Positions 1 to 6,789 are shown, numbered from the stretch's first letter. The stretch: 13,196 bases of DNA from DATECU01 sp035286745 (GCA_035286745.1 DATECU010000214.1:1-13196), one strand, 5' to 3'. Notes: generated from the letters alone by a model not told the origin. A program made the numbers and translations.

Positions 1-273
1 TACCGCCACGGCCGTGGCCAGCAGGTCGCCATCTCCCTCGAGGCCGGGGACGCGGGCTTCCGGGTCGCGGTGAGCGACCAGGGGCCCGGCCTCTCGGCCC
101 AGGCCCGGGCCCGGCTCTTCGAGCCCTTCCACCGCGGCGACGGTGAGGTGGGTGGCAGCGGCCTGGGTCTCGCCATCGCCCGCCACCTGGTCGAGCAGCA
201 TGGGGGCACGCTCACGGTCGGCGACCGGCCGGGGGGCGGGTGCCTGGCGGTGTTGACGGTGCCGGCCGGCTGA
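1..273 (+). CDS. Sensor histidine kinase, C-terminal ATPase fragment
   Basis: Frame 1 is open from the first base of the window to TGA at 271-273, so this is the last 90 residues of a longer protein and the GTG at 70 is not its start. The fragment is the catalytic ATP-binding (HATPase_c) domain. It shows the G1 box DQGPGL, the F box RLFEPFHRGD and the G2 box GGSGLGLAIA, followed by the usual HGG turn and final strands. In the family this domain binds ATP and phosphorylates the conserved His of the dimerisation domain, which lies outside the window with any sensor region. The only response regulator here is 4.4 kb away on the other strand, so a pairing with it is not supported. Confidence 0.93.
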   Translation, partial: YRHGRGQQVAISLEAGDAGFRVAVSDQGPGLSAQARARLFEPFHRGDGEVGGSGLGLAIARHLVEQHGGTLTVGDRPGGGCLAVLTVPAG

Positions 274-330
274 GCCGAGGAACAGAACACCCCAAAGACC
301 TAGCGCGGCCAGGACCGCAATCAGGATTGG

Positions 331-449
331 CCCGCCCCAGCCGCATCGCGGTACCCGACGCGCGACTCGCGAGGCCCAGATCGTAATCCAAATGACAATG
401 GCCGAGCGTCGGAGCGCGGAGCGGTACCGCGATGCCAGCGTGGGCCGGG
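331..449. repeat. Long imperfect inverted repeat (hairpin) in intergenic DNA
   Basis: The 233-base gap between the kinase and the next gene holds no convincing ORF, but it is dominated by an inverted repeat. The core is a perfect 13-base pair of arms, GCATCGCGGTACC at 343-355 and GGTACCGCGATGC at 423-435. Pairing continues outward (331-339 with 441-449, 8 of 9 positions) and, more loosely, inward (GCGC 360-363 with 414-417, CGC 368-370 with GCG 406-408, GGCC 373-376 with 400-403). The central loop is about 23 bases. It could be a decayed MITE-like element, a structured RNA or a processed 3' hairpin. No terminal U-tract is present, so a standard terminator is unlikely. Confidence 0.65.
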
Positions 450-471
450 GACGTGAGGCGGGAGAGGCTGA

Positions 472-500
472 TTGACCCGAGGCCTTGGGACCGCTACGCT
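472..500 (+). promoter_or_regulatory. Sigma70-like promoter of the DsbA-like gene
   Basis: A -35 box TTGACC (472-477) is followed after exactly 17 bases by a -10 box TACGCT (495-500). Only six bases separate the -10 from the ATG at 507, so transcription would start at or next to the A of the start codon. That predicts a leaderless mRNA and explains why the GGAGGG before the ATG has no spacing for ribosome binding. Confidence 0.5.
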
Positions 501-506
501 GGAGGG

Positions 507-1574
507 ATGCGGAAACAAGCGCTCGCCTTCCTCCTCGTCGGTTCGGCCTCTCTCGCTTGCAGCCAGGGAGGCCAGGCGGCCTCGGCGGCGGCGCCTCCGG
601 GCGCGGCGGCCGCCTCCGTCGCCGTTCCCACCGCATCCGCGGAGGATGTGGTCGCGGAGGTGGCGGGGGGCAAGATCACGCTCGCCGAGGTGGACAGGAA
701 GGCGGCCGGCCGCCTGGCCCGCGTCCGCGACGAAGAGTACGAGGCCCGCAAGCAGGCCCTCGACGAGCTGGTGGCCGAGAAGCTGGTCGCCAAGGAGGCG
801 GCGGCTCGGGGCATGACCAGCGAGGCCCTCCTCAAGGCGGAGGTCGACGACAAGGTCAAGAAGCCGGAGAAGACGGAAATCGAGACCCTCTACACGATCA
901 ACAAGGACCGGGTGGGTGGGCGCTCGCTCGCCGAAGTGGCCCCCCAGATCGAGCGGCAGATGCTGGCCCAGCGGCTTGCCGAGCGCCGGGCCGCATTCCA
1001 CAGCGATCTCAAGACCAAAGCCGCCGTGCAGGTCAGCCTGCCCCAGCCCCGAACCGCGGTGAACATCCCGGCCGACGCCCCCAGCCTGGGCCCCAAGGAC
1101 GCCAAGGTGACGGTGGTGGAGTTCCTCGACTACCAGTGCCCCTACTGCCACCGGGTGCAGGGGGTGGTGGACGAGATCGTGGGCCGCTACGCGGGCAAGG
1201 TTCGCTTCGTGCACCGCGATTTCCCGTTAGACATGCACCCGCAGGCCGCGGTGGCCTCCCGGGCCGCCCACTGCGCGGGTGAGCAGGACCGTTTCTGGGA
1301 CTACCACAAGAACTTGCTCACGGTGCCGGGCGACATGAGCGATCAGGACCTGAAGACCCGGGCCGCCTCGCTCCGCCTGGAGACCGCCAAGTTCGGGAGC
1401 TGCCTGGCCTCCGACCGCTACGCCCGCGAGGTCCAGGAAACCATGGACTACGGTCTGCAGTTGGGCATCACCGGCACCCCGACCTTCTTCATCAACGGGC
1501 GCCGGCTGGTGGGCGTGCGGCCGATCGAGGACTTCCGCGCCGCCATCGAAGCCGAGCTTTCCGCCGCGCCCTGA
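507..1574 (+). CDS. SurA-like/DsbA-like thioredoxin-fold protein, exported
   Basis: A 355-aa envelope thiol-disulfide protein. The start at 507 is chosen because the protein then begins with a secretion signal (MRKQALAFLLVGSASLAC). An upstream ATG at 432 in the same frame would bury the signal behind 25 charged residues. The Cys after SLA may be lipidated, although the lipobox is imperfect (S at -3). An A/P/S-rich linker follows. Residues about 55-180 are a charged helical segment resembling the N-terminal part of SurA/PpiC-type chaperones. From about 190 comes a DsbA-type thioredoxin fold: the active-site motif CPYC at 211-214 and the cis-proline loop GTP at 323-325. In this family the domain oxidises or isomerises disulfides in secreted proteins. 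The partner and redox direction cannot be read from sequence. It is probably monocistronic. Confidence 0.88.
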   Translation: MRKQALAFLLVGSASLACSQGGQAASAAAPPGAAAASVAVPTASAEDVVAEVAGGKITLAEVDRKAAGRLARVRDEEYEARKQALDELVAEKLVAKEAAARGMTSEALLKAEVDDKVKKPEKTEIETLYTINKDRVGGRSLAEVAPQIERQMLAQRLAERRAAFHSDLKTKAAVQVSLPQPRTAVNIPADAPSLGPKDAKVTVVEFLDYQCPYCHRVQGVVDEIVGRYAGKVRFVHRDFPLDMHPQAAVASRAAHCAGEQDRFWDYHKNLLTVPGDMSDQDLKTRAASLRLETAKFGSCLASDRYAREVQETMDYGLQLGITGTPTFFINGRRLVGVRPIEDFRAAIEAELSAAP

Positions 1575-1593
1575 GCGGGCGCGGAGATTTCTC

Positions 1594-1622
1594 TTCCCCT
1601 GGCTCAGGCGAGACGCTACAAT
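1594..1622 (+). promoter_or_regulatory. Candidate speA promoter
   Basis: TACAAT at 1617-1622 is a good -10 box. The hexamer 17 bases upstream, TTCCCC at 1594-1599, is a poor -35, so the -35 is the weak part of the call. Transcription would begin near 1628-1630, exactly where the leader hairpin starts. Confidence 0.4.
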
Positions 1623-1625
1623 CCC

Positions 1626-1650
1626 CTTTCGCGCGGATGCGCGAAGGAGG
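1626..1650 (+). promoter_or_regulatory. 5' leader hairpin overlapping the speA Shine-Dalgarno
   Basis: TTCGCGC (1628-1634), loop GGAT (1635-1638) and GCGCGAA (1639-1645) form a perfect 7-bp stem. In RNA it extends by U1627-G1646 and C1626-G1647 to nine pairs. The 3' arm covers the first bases of AAGGAGG (1644-1650), the strongest Shine-Dalgarno near this start, so folding would partly hide it. The spacing from AAGGAGG to the TTG at 1663 is long (12 bases). A weaker AGGGG at 1654-1658 sits four bases from the start. Confidence 0.45.
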
Positions 1651-1662
1651 TGCAGGGGCAAG

Positions 1663-3573
1663 TTGCAGACTGAGCTCAGGGCCTGGACCATCAAGGACTC
1701 TCTCGAGCTGTACAACGTCAACGGGTGGGGACGAGACTTCTTCAGCATCAACGACCTCGGCCACGTCGAGGTGACACCCGCCGGGCCCGGTTCGACCCGC
1801 ATCGACCTCAAGGAGCTGGTCGACGACCTCCGTAACCGGGGCCTGAACCTGCCGCTCCTGATCCGCTTCTCCGACATCCTGAAGGCTCGGGTCGAGCAGC
1901 TCTCGGGAGCCTTCCAGCAGGCCATCCTGGACAACGACTACAAGGGCGTCTACCGCGGCGTCTACCCCATCAAGGTCAACCAGCAGCGGCACGTGGTCGA
2001 GGAGCTGATGGAGTACGGCCGCCCCTTCAACCTGGGGATCGAGGCCGGATCCAAACCCGAGCTTCTGGTGGCGCTGGCGCTCCAGGAGAACCCGGAAGCC
2101 CTGATCCTCTGCAACGGCTACAAGGACAAGGCCTTCATCGAAACCGCCCTGCTCGCCCGCAAGCTGAACCGCCAGGTGGTGATCACCATGGACCGCCTGG
2201 GCGAGCTGGACACCATCCTGACCGCGGCCCGCGAGCTGGACATCCGGCCCACCATCGGCATTCGGGCCCGGCTGACCACCCGGGGCGCCGGCAAGTGGGT
2301 GGAGTCGACCGGCGATCGCTCCAAGTTCGGCCTCAACACGGCGGAGATCGTGGCCACCGTGGAGCGGCTCCGGGCCGAGGGCATGCTGGACTGCCTGCAG
2401 CTCCTGCACTTCCACATCGGCTCCCAGATCACCAACATCCGGGCCATCAAGGACGCGCTCCGAGAGGCCAGCCGCATCTACGTGGAGCTCCACGAGCTGG
2501 GCGCCCAGATGCGCTACCTGGACTGCGGTGGCGGGTTAGGCGTCGACTACGACGGCAGCCAGACCAACTTCCACTCCTCGGTCAACTACACGCTGGCGGA
2601 GTACGCGGCCGACATCGTGAGCCAGGTGGCCCAGGCCTGCAATCCCCGCGGGGTGCCGCACCCCGACATCGTCACCGAGTCGGGCCGGGCGCTGGTCGCC
2701 CATCACTCGGTCCTGGTCTTCAACGTCCTGGGCAGCAACGAGATGCTGATGGGCCAGATCCCGGACTCTCTGGCCAAGGACGAGCACCCGGTGATACAGC
2801 AGCTCTACGAGACCTACGCCGGCGTCTCCCGGAAGAACTTCCAGGAGGCCTACCACGACGCGCTGCAGTTCAAGGAGGAGGCGATCACCGCCTTCAACCT
2901 GGGCGTGCTCGACCTCAAGGCCCGGGCCCGGGTCGAGGAGCTGTTCTGGGCCACCTGCGAGCGCATCCTGAAGATCGTCCGCGACCTGGCCTACGTCCCG
3001 GACGAGCTGGAGGGCCTGGAGAAGCAGCTCAGCGACACCTACTACTGCAACTTCTCGCTGTTCCAGTCCCTTCCCGACCACTGGGCGGTGCGCCAGCTCT
3101 TCCCCACCCTGCCCATCCACCGGCTGAACAAGGCTCCCTCGCGCCGGGCGGTCTTGGCCGACCTCACCTGCGACAGCGACGGCAAGATGGACGAGTTCAT
3201 CGACCTCCGGGACGTCAAGCACTTCCTGGAACTGCACCCGGTGAACGGCGAGCCCTACCTGATCGCGAGCTTCCTGGTGGGCGCCTACCAGGAGATCCTG
3301 GGCGACCTCCACAACCTCTTCGGCGACACCGACGCCGTCCACGTGAGGATCGCCGGCGACAGCTACACGGTCGAGCATGTGGTGGAGGGTGACTCGGTGG
3401 CCGAGGTCCTCTCCTACGTGCAGTACAACAAGGAGGACCTGGTCTCCCGCGTGCGCCGAGCGGCCGAGGTTGCTCTGCGCGAGAAGCGCCTGACCATTGC
3501 GGAGTCGGGCCGCTTCATGAAGCGCTACGAGGAAGCCCTGGAGGGCTACACCTACCTGACGCCCGCCGAGTAG
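1663..3573 (+). CDS. speA: Biosynthetic arginine decarboxylase
   Basis: A 636-aa PLP enzyme of the SpeA family (alanine-racemase-type fold). It decarboxylates arginine to agmatine, the first step of the agmatine route to putrescine and spermidine. The length is normal for the family. The Schiff-base lysine lies in YPIKVNQ (K104). HFHIGSQ is at 249-255 and the phosphate-binding glycine run GGGLGVDY is at 289-296. The C-terminal catalytic cysteine motif CDSDG begins at C503. The start is TTG at 1663, because no in-frame ATG or GTG precedes residue 1 and alignment with the family begins here (WTIKDSLELYNVNGWG). No agmatinase or agmatine deiminase gene is in the window. Its stop codon lies inside a palindromic repeat. 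Confidence 0.96.
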   Translation: MQTELRAWTIKDSLELYNVNGWGRDFFSINDLGHVEVTPAGPGSTRIDLKELVDDLRNRGLNLPLLIRFSDILKARVEQLSGAFQQAILDNDYKGVYRGVYPIKVNQQRHVVEELMEYGRPFNLGIEAGSKPELLVALALQENPEALILCNGYKDKAFIETALLARKLNRQVVITMDRLGELDTILTAARELDIRPTIGIRARLTTRGAGKWVESTGDRSKFGLNTAEIVATVERLRAEGMLDCLQLLHFHIGSQITNIRAIKDALREASRIYVELHELGAQMRYLDCGGGLGVDYDGSQTNFHSSVNYTLAEYAADIVSQVAQACNPRGVPHPDIVTESGRALVAHHSVLVFNVLGSNEMLMGQIPDSLAKDEHPVIQQLYETYAGVSRKNFQEAYHDALQFKEEAITAFNLGVLDLKARARVEELFWATCERILKIVRDLAYVPDELEGLEKQLSDTYYCNFSLFQSLPDHWAVRQLFPTLPIHRLNKAPSRRAVLADLTCDSDGKMDEFIDLRDVKHFLELHPVNGEPYLIASFLVGAYQEILGDLHNLFGDTDAVHVRIAGDSYTVEHVVEGDSVAEVLSYVQYNKEDLVSRVRRAAEVALREKRLTIAESGRFMKRYEEALEGYTYLTPAE

Positions 3574-3598
3574 GGGCGGGTTTCAAACCCGCCCCTAC
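3570..3598. repeat. Perfect palindrome GTAGGGGCGGGTTT-c-AAACCCGCCCCTAC
   Basis: Fourteen-base arms at 3570-3583 and 3585-3598 are exactly complementary around C3584. The element lies between the convergent speA and queuosine-salvage genes. It includes the speA TAG stop (3571-3573) and ends four bases before the stop of the opposite gene. It could act as a bidirectional terminator-like hairpin, but there is no flanking U-tract. The GTAGGGGCG...CGCCCCTAC form resembles palindromic repeats that I recall being dispersed in many bacterial genomes. Only one copy is in this window, so repetition is not shown here. Confidence 0.75.
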
Positions 3599-3602
3599 CG
3601 GT

Positions 3603-4565
3603 TCAATAGAACACGGTGCGGGTCCGATGCCGCGGCTTCACCTGCTTGTAGTGGGGCTCCTGGCCGCGATTCCAGAACAGGTAGTCGAGGCCCATGGCCG
3701 TCGCCGGCCGGCCCGAGCCGTTGAGCGCAGCCACCAGCAGCTCGACCGCGTGCACGGCGGCGGCACGGATCTCCACCTCCTCCGCCGAGCCGGCGGGAAT
3801 CAACTCTCCGCGATCGATGCGAGCCGCCAGGTCCTCGTCGTAGATCAGCAGGCCGTCCACCCGCAGCACGTGAGGCACCAGGTTGTCGGCGAAGATGGTG
3901 AGGCGTTCGAGATCCCGGAAGCGGCCCGGCCCCTCGCCCCGAAAGGCCACTGCCAGATCGGCCGCGGTGAGCTGAGCCCGCTTGAAGAACGGCACCACCA
4001 GCTCCTGATAGCCCTGCACGTCGTGGAACGGCAGCATCTGCCCCAGGGTCTCGGCCAGGCGCTCGGCAGAACCGCCGGCCGACTCGACCAGAGCCCGGAA
4101 GCTGCCGCGATACTCGCCCAGCAGGAAGCGCCCCAACCGATTGAGGGCGTCGGCGAAGAGGCCCATCAGCTCTTCGATAGGCGCAGACGCCGGCTCCTGT
4201 CCGAAGATCCGAGTGCAATCCCCCTTGTCGAGTCGGGCCAGAGCCTCGGCCGATAGCGGGCCCCGGGCGCGGAAGTGGTCGGCAAGGGAGGCCGCCACCG
4301 TGAAGTAGCCCGACATCCCGGGCCGCTTCTGGAGGTGCGGGAAGTACCCGGACCCGAAGTTGACGGCGTCCAGGGTGACCAGGTAGGCGAGCGTTCCCGC
4401 CTCCCCCTCCAGGAAGTGGCGGGATGGGTCGAGGGCCGGCGCCTTCGCCTTCTCCAGGGGAAGCGACGCCGCATACTCGGGAAGGAACTCCCGGTTGATG
4501 CGCACAAAGCGGGCTCGCCGGCTGACCTCGGCGACGCCGTCTCGGATTCCTTGCAGGATGGGCAT
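3603..4565 (-). CDS. qng1: Queuosine salvage protein (Qng1 / DUF2419 family)
   Basis: A 320-aa protein of the Q-salvage family. Characterised members hydrolyse queuosine 5'-monophosphate to release the base queuine, which is then reinserted into tRNA by Tgt. Recognisable family landmarks are DAVNFGSGYFP (67-77), FADNLVPHVLR (225-235), EIRAAAVHAVELL (265-277), DYLFWN (294-299) and the characteristic C-terminus HRTRTVFY (313-320). The ATG at 4565 is preferred over one 12 codons upstream because GGGGAGAG precedes it at good spacing and the family begins near here. The upstream ATG lies within a palindromic, AT-rich operator-like region. No queuosine transporter or tgt is in the window. The gene appears monocistronic, 72 bases after the response regulator on the same strand. 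Confidence 0.88.
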   Translation of the reverse strand: MPILQGIRDGVAEVSRRARFVRINREFLPEYAASLPLEKAKAPALDPSRHFLEGEAGTLAYLVTLDAVNFGSGYFPHLQKRPGMSGYFTVAASLADHFRARGPLSAEALARLDKGDCTRIFGQEPASAPIEELMGLFADALNRLGRFLLGEYRGSFRALVESAGGSAERLAETLGQMLPFHDVQGYQELVVPFFKRAQLTAADLAVAFRGEGPGRFRDLERLTIFADNLVPHVLRVDGLLIYDEDLAARIDRGELIPAGSAEEVEIRAAAVHAVELLVAALNGSGRPATAMGLDYLFWNRGQEPHYKQVKPRHRTRTVFY

Positions 4566-4585
4566 GGTCTCTCCCCTCGTTCTTA

Positions 4586-4606
4586 TTAGTGTACCATACA
4601 CACTAA
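4586..4606 (-). promoter_or_regulatory. Palindromic operator-like site upstream of qng1
   Basis: TTAGTGT (4586-4592) and ACACTAA (4600-4606) are exact inverted 7-mers. The same stretch contains the inner palindrome GTGTA-CCA-TACAC (4589-4601). It is a conspicuous AT-rich island in high-GC sequence, about 20-40 bases before the qng1 ATG. On the minus strand it includes a -10-like TACACT (4593-4588). The geometry fits a dimeric repressor overlapping a promoter. The regulator family is not identified. Confidence 0.45.
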
Positions 4607-4637
4607 GCCGACGAGGAGCCCCTCCACCGCAGGGTGC

Positions 4638-5315
4638 TTACGACCCTCCGCTGAACCGGTACCCGAGGCCGCGGACCGTCTCCAGGTAGCGGGGGGTCTT
4701 GGGATCGTCTTCGAGTTTCCGGCGCAGCCGGGCCAGATGGCTGTCGATGGTGCGCTCGTAGCCCACGCCGGACTCCGGGAGCCGGGCCAGGATCTCCTCC
4801 CGCGAGAAGACCCGTCGCGGCGCGTTCACCAGGATCTCCAGGATTCGGTACTCCATGGCGGTGAGATCCACCGGCCGGCCGGATCGAGTGACGCTCTTGG
4901 CGTCGGGGTCCAGCGCGAAGTCGCCGACTCGCCTCACGCGTTCGGCGACCGGTTCGGCGCGCCGCAACAGGGCCTTGACCCGGGCCAGCAGCTCGCGCAC
5001 GCCGAACGGCTTAGTGACGTAGTCGTCGGCCCCCAGTTCGAGGCCCAGCACCTTGTCCACTTCCTCGCGCCGCGAGGTCACGATCAGGATCGGGGTGCGC
5101 CGCTCCGCCCGCACCATCCGGCAGAACTCCAGGCCGTCCATGCCGGGCAGTCCCAAGTCCAACAGGATGAGGTCGGGTTCCCGGCGCTTCAGGAACAAGA
5201 GCGCCGACTCGGCGTCACGCTGGCGCCGGACCTCGAGCCCCTCGCGACCCAGGTTCAGCTCCAAGAGCTCGGCGATCCCGTCGTCGTCCTCCACCAGGAG
5301 GACCAAGCCCTTCAT
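4638..5315 (-). CDS. OmpR/PhoB-type response regulator
   Basis: A 225-aa two-component transcription factor. The receiver domain covers about residues 3-115: acidic pocket E9-D12, phospho-acceptor D53 in LILLDLGLPGMDG, switch T80 in ILIVTSR, and K102 in the TKPFG motif. A winged-helix (Trans_reg_C) domain covers about 128-222, with the recognition helix in ERTIDSHLARLRRKL and the wing near YLETVRGLGYRF. An ATG at 5315 gives the standard N-terminus MKGLVLLVEDDD. The reading frame is open upstream, but that extension is antisense-free shadow of the thioesterase gene. The start overlaps the upstream stop as ATGA, so translation is likely coupled. No histidine kinase gene is adjacent. Confidence 0.95.
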   Translation of the reverse strand: MKGLVLLVEDDDGIAELLELNLGREGLEVRRQRDAESALLFLKRREPDLILLDLGLPGMDGLEFCRMVRAERRTPILIVTSRREEVDKVLGLELGADDYVTKPFGVRELLARVKALLRRAEPVAERVRRVGDFALDPDAKSVTRSGRPVDLTAMEYRILEILVNAPRRVFSREEILARLPESGVGYERTIDSHLARLRRKLEDDPKTPRYLETVRGLGYRFSGGS

Positions 5316-5740
5316 GATTCCTGCGTGGCTTCCGGGTCCTGGGCCAAGATGCGCTCTCTGAGGTCCAGCGGCAGTTCCTTCGAGCGGCCGGCCTGGTGGT
5401 CGTAGTGGACCAGCACCTTGCGCGCCTCCGCCAGCAGCCGGCCGCTGGTCCGGTGCACGACCTCGAACTCGAGCACGAACGACGACCGGCGCATGGAGGC
5501 GCAGCGCACCCCCACCTCCAGAGGGTCGCCGAGAGAAATCGGTGCCCGATAGTCGATCTCCGCCCGCGCCAGCATCATGTCGAAAGCCGGCAGACCGGAG
5601 CGGCCGGTCGCCTGCTGCCAGTAGGCGAGGCGCGCCGACTCCAGGTAGGTGAGGTAGGCGGCGTTGTTGACGTGTCCCAGCGCGTCCAGATCCCGGAAGC
5701 GAACCTCGATGGGGAAACGAAACCGGAAGAGGCCTGCCAT
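5312..5740 (-). CDS. Acyl-CoA thioesterase, 4HBT hotdog fold (YbgC-like)
   Basis: A 142-aa single-hotdog protein matching the 4-hydroxybenzoyl-CoA/YbgC thioesterase family, which hydrolyses acyl-CoA thioesters in the cytoplasm. The signature region is RFRDLDALGHVNNAAYLTY. D17 is the likely catalytic Asp, and GHVNNAAY starts the long central helix. YRAPISLGDPLEV and the closing strands VLVHYDHQ complete the fold. The start at 5740 gives the family's usual N-terminus (FPIEVRFRD) and forms a TGATG overlap with the preceding TPR gene. Upstream in-frame codons are shadow sequence. The substrate cannot be deduced. It is the third gene of a four-gene overlapping operon. Confidence 0.9.
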   Translation of the reverse strand: MAGLFRFRFPIEVRFRDLDALGHVNNAAYLTYLESARLAYWQQATGRSGLPAFDMMLARAEIDYRAPISLGDPLEVGVRCASMRRSSFVLEFEVVHRTSGRLLAEARKVLVHYDHQAGRSKELPLDLRERILAQDPEATQES

Positions 5741-6246
5741 CAGCAGCGCTCCTTCTGCGCCTCGGCCAGTTCCCGCTCCAGGGTGGTCGCCCATTCGGCG
5801 AGGACGGCGTCGGGCATCTTGGCAAGCCCCTCCTCCGCCAGATCGAGGGCCTCGTGGTAGCGGCGAAGGTCGCGCAGGCACCAGACCAGCGTCAGGTAGA
5901 CGGAGGCGGTGTGCCGGCAGTTTTCGCCCTCGGTCAGCAGCCGCCGGGCGGAGCGGGCGACCTCCAGCGCCTCGGCATTGCGTCCCAGCGAGTGAAGACA
6001 GCGCGCCAACCCGTTCTGTGCCGCCGCCGAGCCGGGCCAGGCCCGAACCGCCCGCTGGTGAAGATCCAAGGCCGCCTCATCATCGCGGGCGTCGAGCCGA
6101 AGGGTCGCCGCCAGCAGCAGCGCCTCCAGATCGTCCGGGTCCGCCGCCAAGGCCGCCGCGACCAGCCCCATGGCCTCCTGGTCCCGCCCCATGACCCTGA
6201 GGGCCAGGGCCCGATCCAGGTCGACGGCGGCGGGTTGCGGCCTCAT
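5740..6246 (-). CDS. TPR-repeat protein, small
   Basis: A 168-aa, Ala/Leu-rich, all-helical protein with about four tetratricopeptide-like helix pairs (near residues 8-40, 42-74, 75-108 and 117-150). They show the typical A-x-x-A-L and P-D spacing, for example AALAADPDDLEALLLAA and YHEALDLAEEGLAKMPD. TPRs are protein-protein interaction scaffolds. No signal peptide or membrane segment is visible, so it is probably cytoplasmic. The start at 6246 overlaps the NUDIX stop as ATGA and its own stop overlaps the thioesterase start (TGATG). The longer in-frame extension to 6564 is Gly/Arg-rich shadow of the NUDIX gene. The specific partner is unknown. Confidence 0.8.
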   Translation of the reverse strand: MRPQPAAVDLDRALALRVMGRDQEAMGLVAAALAADPDDLEALLLAATLRLDARDDEAALDLHQRAVRAWPGSAAAQNGLARCLHSLGRNAEALEVARSARRLLTEGENCRHTASVYLTLVWCLRDLRRYHEALDLAEEGLAKMPDAVLAEWATTLERELAEAQKERC

Positions 6247-6779
6247 CGGGGTGTGCGCACGCGAGGGAAGAAACGCCTGACGTAGTCGCGTAACGCCTCC
6301 CGCGTGCTGTCGAAAGCCAACTCGTCCCAGGGGATGGCCTCCGGCGGGAAGGCCCGCACCTCCTGGCACTCGTCGCCGGCCTTGAACTCGCCGCCCACCA
6401 CGTCGGCGGCGTAGACGATCACGACGATGGGCTGCCCCGGGAACGAGTAGGCGTCCAGGATCCCGGTGAGGCTCACCTTGAGGTTCACCTCCTCCAGGGT
6501 CTCCCGCACCGCCGCGTCGGTCACCGTCTCGCCCCGGTCCACGAAGCCGCCCGGGAACACCCACTTGCCCATCTCGGGCTCGATGGCGCGCTTCAGCAGC
6601 ACGATGCCGCCGTCATACATAAAGATGGCGCAGGCGGCCACCTTGGGATCGAGATAGAACACGAGACCGCAGTCCGCGCACACCAGGCGCGAGGGATCGC
6701 CGAGCTTCACGGTTCGCGTGATCAAGTCCCCCGCGCAACGGGGGCAGAAGCGGTACTCGTCCGGGCTGGTCTGACTCAT
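6243..6779 (-). CDS. NUDIX hydrolase with N-terminal zinc ribbon
   Basis: A 178-aa protein. A zinc ribbon is formed by C12-x2-C15 (FCPRC) and C34-x2-C37 (VCADCG). The NUDIX box then runs G78-x5-E84-x7-R92-E93-x2-E96-E97, with Asn in place of the usual Gly near its end (EEVNL), as in a common subfamily. The box binds divalent metal and hydrolyses nucleoside-diphosphate-linked substrates. The actual substrate is unknown. The ATG at 6779 fits a TATAAT 10 bases upstream. A TTG at 6812 with AAGGA before it would add 11 residues but would lie upstream of that -10. It is the first gene of a four-gene overlapping operon and is divergent from pntAA. Confidence 0.9.
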   Translation of the reverse strand: MSQTSPDEYRFCPRCAGDLITRTVKLGDPSRLVCADCGLVFYLDPKVAACAIFMYDGGIVLLKRAIEPEMGKWVFPGGFVDRGETVTDAAVRETLEEVNLKVSLTGILDAYSFPGQPIVVIVYAADVVGGEFKAGDECQEVRAFPPEAIPWDELAFDSTREALRDYVRRFFPRVRTPR

Positions 6780-6789
6780 GGATATGGAG

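Noticed and set aside
321..1214. Long minus-strand frames opposite the DsbA-like, speA and pnt genes
   Set aside because: They are typical high-GC antisense shadows with His/Val/Gly/Arg-rich translations and no domain resemblance.
2536..2542. GTTAGGC, identical to the attC R' box
   Set aside because: It encodes part of the conserved GGGLGVDY motif of SpeA and has no partner box or palindrome.
1..5315. The kinase fragment and the response regulator as a two-component pair
   Set aside because: They are 4.4 kb apart on opposite strands with unrelated genes between. The kinase's own partner is probably upstream of the window.
5316..5825. N-terminal extension of the response regulator
   Set aside because: It is an out-of-frame reading of the thioesterase gene. 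The receiver domain starts at 5315 with the normal N-terminus.
6247..6564. N-terminal extension of the TPR protein
   Set aside because: The Gly/Arg-rich translation is a shadow of the NUDIX gene. The ATGA overlap marks the real start.
6243..6779. Naming the NUDIX protein NudC (NADH pyrophosphatase) because of its zinc ribbon and the divergent transhydrogenase genes
   Set aside because: The NudC-specific SQPWPFPxS motif after the NUDIX box is absent and the protein is shorter.
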